Positions 61,202 through 64,000 of a stretch of DNA of 64,000 bases are shown here, one piece after another (position 1 is the stretch's first letter; each line of letters begins with the position of its first letter). Source of the DNA: Arcticibacter sp. (GTDB lineage: Bacteria > Bacteroidota > Bacteroidia > 2-12-FULL-35-15). The notes below the pieces were generated by a model. It was not told the DNA's origin and did no database searches. It was given only the letters and a program-made list of their open reading frames with translations. The position numbers were made by a program, and so were the translations under genes. The DNA is taken from contig JAJNQB010000006.1 in the NCBI GenBank assembly GCA_021155045.1, positions 279,717 to 343,716 of the forward strand. The letters are read 5' to 3'.

Positions 61202-62329
61202 ATGACTATTGAACAAATAAGAGCAATTCAGATACATTTTATTGTTTCTACAGGACGCACAGGTAGCACCTTGTTATCGGCTATGTTTAATATGCATACA
61301 AAAGTATTATCACCAATTGAAGAGCCTTTTGCTTTTAATCTCTATTATAAGTACGGGAATATGAAAAAATGGACATCTACAATTATAGATGAGTATTGTT
61401 ATGATTTTTATTTGTTTTCAGAAGGGAAATTGGAACACCAATTTGGGACAAAAAAAGGCTTGAAGGATGCTTTAGAACAATACAAAAATTATTTAGATTA
61501 CAACACAGCTGTTAAAATTACTTACCTCTGTTTTTTCCCAGAAAGAGATAAAAGCAATATAACCACTATAATCGATAAGCAACTAAAATTTCATGACTTT
61601 ATAGAAAAAATGGCTTTGTTTTTTCCAGAGAGCAAATTTATTATACTTAATCGAGATCCAAGAGATAATGCTTTGGTGAAAATGAAACTTGTTATGCGTG
61701 AACAATCGAAAGGATTAATTTCTCAAAAAAATAACAGTAATTATTGGAAGCTTGCATTGATATGGAATAGAGTATATGCATTGATTTATGAAAAGAGGAA
61801 AAAAATTGGAGCGCATCGTTTTTTAGAATTAAAATACGAAGATTTGGTTTCTAATCCAGAAATTGAATTAACTAGAATTGCTAATTTTACTGGATTTGTG
61901 TACGACCCAGTAATGCTTCAATACCATGTTAAAACAAAAGAAAAAATAGGAACAGCAAACGAAAAAGGAGATATAAAAAAACAAATGTTTTATCATTTGC
62001 ATCAGAGTTTAACACAGAAAACCAATACTGATAAGATTGGTTTTTGGAAAAACAACTTAAGTGAAAACGATGCAAATATTATTTGGAATATTTGTTCTGA
62101 GCAAGCAAATGAAATTGGCTATAATTCTGAGGGATGTACTGGGGATGCAAATAAAGGAATTGAATATTATAGAACTTTTTTTAATTTTTGGTTGAACAGT
62201 ATTGTTATTCCTCGGATCTATTATGGTGTTCCGTTTTCAATTCGATACTTTATAAAAAAGCTCAAGTATGGGAAACGATTTAAGCAAGATAGATATACTT
62301 CGGAAAAATTTCAGAATTCAACAAAATAA
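61202..62329 (+). CDS. sulfotransferase family protein
   Basis: Intact paralogue of the upstream gene, 375 residues. The 5'-PSB loop is VSTGRTGSTLLSAMFNMH (about 15-32), and the 3'-PB motif is FIILNRDPRDNALVKMKL (about 150-165). The start MTIEQIRAIQIHFIV matches the neighbour's. C-terminal hydrophobic stretch (FFNFWLNSIVIPRIYYGVPFSIRYF, about 330-352) may contact the membrane. Acceptor unknown. The setting beside two Asp/Asn-hydroxylase-fold genes suggests modification of a lipid, glycan or peptide. It ends 8 bases before the opposing hydroxylase-like gene. Confidence 0.87.
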   Translation: MTIEQIRAIQIHFIVSTGRTGSTLLSAMFNMHTKVLSPIEEPFAFNLYYKYGNMKKWTSTIIDEYCYDFYLFSEGKLEHQFGTKKGLKDALEQYKNYLDYNTAVKITYLCFFPERDKSNITTIIDKQLKFHDFIEKMALFFPESKFIILNRDPRDNALVKMKLVMREQSKGLISQKNNSNYWKLALIWNRVYALIYEKRKKIGAHRFLELKYEDLVSNPEIELTRIANFTGFVYDPVMLQYHVKTKEKIGTANEKGDIKKQMFYHLHQSLTQKTNTDKIGFWKNNLSENDANIIWNICSEQANEIGYNSEGCTGDANKGIEYYRTFFNFWLNSIVIPRIYYGVPFSIRYFIKKLKYGKRFKQDRYTSEKFQNSTK

Positions 62330-62337
62330 AATCTTGC

Positions 62338-63069
62338 TTATTTTTTTAAAAAATTTCTAATAGGAATTGCTAATTGTAATACACTAATAAAGGGGAATAA
62401 TAAAAAACGCATAAATTTTCTATTCATTTTGTATAAGGATGGAAAGTAGTTCCCAATATTTTGCAAATAAAAACTCATTAAAACAGTAGCGCACACTTTA
62501 TTTTTTTTATTTGCAAATTCATCCGTTAAAATATCAAATAAAAGTATTATTCGTTTTTTATCTGTTAAATTCCATGCTTCGTGTGTGTATGCATCAACAA
62601 AACCAATAGATTTACCTTCTTCCCAAGATTTTATTTCGTCTTTAACTTTTAATGCGCAATTAGGAATTTGTTCGGGAACAATTAACCCTAAATGGCAACG
62701 AGTTATTGCATTTGTATCCCCAAAATGAGGAACAATTTTAGCTTGAGGTTCTAATACATTAAAACAAATATTTACAACATTTGGAATGTTTTTCATTAAT
62801 TCCATTGTTTTTGGGAAATGTTTTTGATATTGATACATTTCCACTCCCCAAACAGTTAAAGCTCTCACTTTCCATGTTTCTGGTTTTTCAACCATCGTAA
62901 TATTAAAATGACTTTTTATCTCATTTTCTTTGGTGTAAGCTTCTAATTCTTCTATTACGGAATGATAATTCAATTCCAATTCTTTTACGCCTTTAACCGA
63001 ACTTAAGTCAACAAAAGGAGGTTTCGAATTTTTATATTCTGAATTATTGTAAAGGCTAAACCACAGCAT
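62338..63069 (-). CDS. aspartyl/asparaginyl beta-hydroxylase-fold oxygenase, copy 1
   Basis: Fe(II)/2-oxoglutarate-dependent oxygenase of the aspartyl/asparaginyl beta-hydroxylase family (related to lipid A hydroxylase LpxO). Iron ligands are probably H in KIVPHFGDTN and H in VDAYTHEAWN. The segment TRCHLGLIVPEQ, then WEEGKSIGFVD, matches the family core, with a C-terminal hydrophobic end (FISVLQLAIPIRNFLKK). 243 residues. Related to the next gene by the shared HLGLI(V/I)P and HEAWN motifs. Divergent from it. Substrate is unknown; LpxO-like lipid hydroxylation is possible. Confidence 0.85.
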   Translation of the reverse strand: MLWFSLYNNSEYKNSKPPFVDLSSVKGVKELELNYHSVIEELEAYTKENEIKSHFNITMVEKPETWKVRALTVWGVEMYQYQKHFPKTMELMKNIPNVVNICFNVLEPQAKIVPHFGDTNAITRCHLGLIVPEQIPNCALKVKDEIKSWEEGKSIGFVDAYTHEAWNLTDKKRIILLFDILTDEFANKKNKVCATVLMSFYLQNIGNYFPSLYKMNRKFMRFLLFPFISVLQLAIPIRNFLKK

Positions 63070-63149
63070 ATTTTTTTTGTAAAGATATTAATTAAATTAA
63101 AATCTACTTTTTGTGATTTTTATCAGCGGAGATTGAATTGAATATAGTT

Positions 63150-63157
63150 TATATTTG
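63150..63157 (+). promoter_or_regulatory. -7 promoter box 6 bases from the second hydroxylase-like start
   Basis: TATATTTG, ending 6 bases before the ATG at 63164; no good -33 element. Overlaps the alternative TTG start at 63155, which argues for the ATG. Confidence 0.5.
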
Positions 63158-63163
63158 CGATGT

Positions 63164-63835
63164 ATGAATTTTACAGAAAAAAACCCTCAATTATTTTATG
63201 ATAAAACGGAGTTTCCCGAACTCTTGCTTTTAGAAGAAAATTTTTCGATAATCTTGGAAGAGCTTCAATCGCTTCGTAAAAACACGGATAATGGTTTTTG
63301 GTTAGATACTTTCCCTTCTTATCTATTCCCTGAAAGCAAAGGCAAATGGAAGGTATTTACATTTCGCTTTTTTGGCATTAAGCATCCTTTAAATTGTAGT
63401 TTATGTCCTAAAACTGCCGAAATACTTAGCAAAATTCCCAATCTAATTTCTGCTGATTTTTCTTATTTGCCTGCCAATACACATATAAAACCGCATGAAG
63501 GCTTTGCTCCAGTAGTTTTACGTTCTCATTTGGGGTTGATAATTCCAACCGATTGCGCAATTAGAGTGGGAAATGAAACAAGAGTATGGGAACCAGGTAA
63601 GCTTCTTATTTTTGATGATAGTTTTGAACATGAAGCATGGAATAATAGCAATGAAGATCGTTTTGTTTTAATGTTTGATATTAAAAATCCACGTTGGGAA
63701 TATACTGTTGATGAAATATGTAGGTTTCACATTGAAAATATGAAAGATGAATTTATGTTAAGCATATGCGATAAAAAACAATGGATGGATTTTTACGAAA
63801 AGGGAGAGTTTTATATAATGCCGGCTAAAGATTAA
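63164..63835 (+). CDS. aspartyl/asparaginyl beta-hydroxylase-fold oxygenase, copy 2
   Basis: Paralogue of the previous gene, 223 residues. Motifs are HIKPHEGFAPVVLRSHLGLIIP (iron-binding His and region), WEPGKLLIFDDSFEHEAWNN (second His) and RFVLMFDIKNPRWEY. The ATG at 63164 is used; a TTG at 63155 would fall inside the promoter box. No membrane helix or signal peptide, so it is probably cytoplasmic. It and copy 1 flank a short divergent promoter region next to the sulfotransferase pair. Confidence 0.85.
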   Translation: MNFTEKNPQLFYDKTEFPELLLLEENFSIILEELQSLRKNTDNGFWLDTFPSYLFPESKGKWKVFTFRFFGIKHPLNCSLCPKTAEILSKIPNLISADFSYLPANTHIKPHEGFAPVVLRSHLGLIIPTDCAIRVGNETRVWEPGKLLIFDDSFEHEAWNNSNEDRFVLMFDIKNPRWEYTVDEICRFHIENMKDEFMLSICDKKQWMDFYEKGEFYIMPAKD

Positions 63836-63867
63836 GTCAAAAGAGCTTAAGTCAAAAATAAAAAAAT

Positions 63868-63937
63868 GGAACACAGATTTTTATGATTATTAAGATTAAT
63901 TAAGTTTTTTTAATACACATCTATGTGTCTTTGTTCC
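63868..63937. repeat. 70-base palindromic intergenic element
   Basis: Ends GGAACACAGA and TCTTTGTTCC form a 9-of-10 inverted repeat, with an internal CACATCTATGTG palindrome near 63916. I recall related sequences in many Bacteroidota intergenic regions. No gene is evident between 63836 and 64000. Confidence 0.5.
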
Positions 63938-63970
63938 TCAATAGTTAAATATTCAGAAAGAAATAGGCTC

Positions 63971-64000
63971 TTTGCGATCTCTGCGTCTCTGCGAGAAAAA
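63971..64000 (+). repeat. CTGCGA/GCGTCTCT repeat, copy 3
   Basis: Matches copy 1 (40790) at 26 of 30 positions in the same orientation; runs to the window end, so the downstream part is not seen. Confidence 0.6.

Overview
The window is a chromosomal segment from an AT-rich member of the Bacteroidota. Evidence for this includes type IX secretion (T9SS) C-terminal sorting domains on four large exported proteins and Bacteroidota-restricted families (DUF6089, DUF4295, DUF5683, DUF2520, YwqK-type MORN protein). BshA for bacillithiol, TAnnTTTG-type -7 promoter boxes and a near absence of Shine-Dalgarno sequences point the same way. I saw no rRNA, tRNA, CRISPR array or insertion sequence. Most of the window is ordinary core genome, with short intergenic repeats of the kind common in this phylum. 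Genus and species cannot be told from the sequence alone.

Layout. 1-2.4 kb: tail of an upstream gene, a T9SS-exported subtilisin and a membrane protein. 2.5-7.8 kb: fused alpha/beta 2-oxoacid dehydrogenase E1, then a tight cluster of DUF2520 reductase-like, KdsC-like phosphatase, UbiA prenyltransferase and Maf. 7.8-12.5 kb: M16 peptidase, nitronate monooxygenase-like flavoprotein, DUF6089 protein and a RecD-like helicase. 12.5-17.2 kb: two T9SS cargo proteins, one with tandem S74 chaperone domains, followed by a repeat-rich gap. 17.2-20.5 kb: ftsY, DUF4295, rpmG, aminopeptidase P and rpmB. 20.5-27.8 kb: MBOAT acyltransferase, a GH3/beta-lactamase-fold fusion, bshA and a GlcD-like oxidase. 27.8-31.5 kb: phenylalanine hydroxylase plus pterin carbinolamine dehydratase behind a leader peptide, and a YfhO-family membrane protein. 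31.6-37.2 kb: 2-oxoglutarate oxygenase, murQ, an unknown gene, pruA and a T9SS cargo protein. 37.3-45.5 kb: IcmF, a small gene between repeats, AIM24-like, Spy-like, TatD, TcdA-like, GNAT and radical SAM genes. 45.5-52.3 kb: a headless SpoIIE-type receptor stub next to SiaC and SiaB, a lipoprotein, M32 carboxypeptidase, DUF423, mnmA, a MORN-repeat protein and an FMN reductase. 52.4-59.9 kb: UPF0173 hydrolase, parA, parB, DUF5683, dapB, two signal peptidases and a small secreted protein. 60-63.8 kb: two sulfotransferases (one frameshifted at an A9 run) and two Asp/Asn beta-hydroxylase-fold oxygenases.

The most interesting signal is upstream of phhA. A 21-codon ORF carrying Phe-Tyr-Tyr-Tyr follows a good -7 box, and a strong terminator hairpin stands between it and phhA. 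A perfect 9-bp alternative pairing would disrupt that hairpin. This has the architecture of a ribosome-mediated attenuator that would switch on tyrosine synthesis when charged tRNA-Tyr or tRNA-Phe is short. Other points of interest are the orphan SiaB/SiaC pair with a phosphatase-less partner, a possibly slippage-controlled sulfotransferase, the aminopeptidase P gene splitting the usual rpmB-rpmG block, and promoter boxes only 4-8 nt from start codons.
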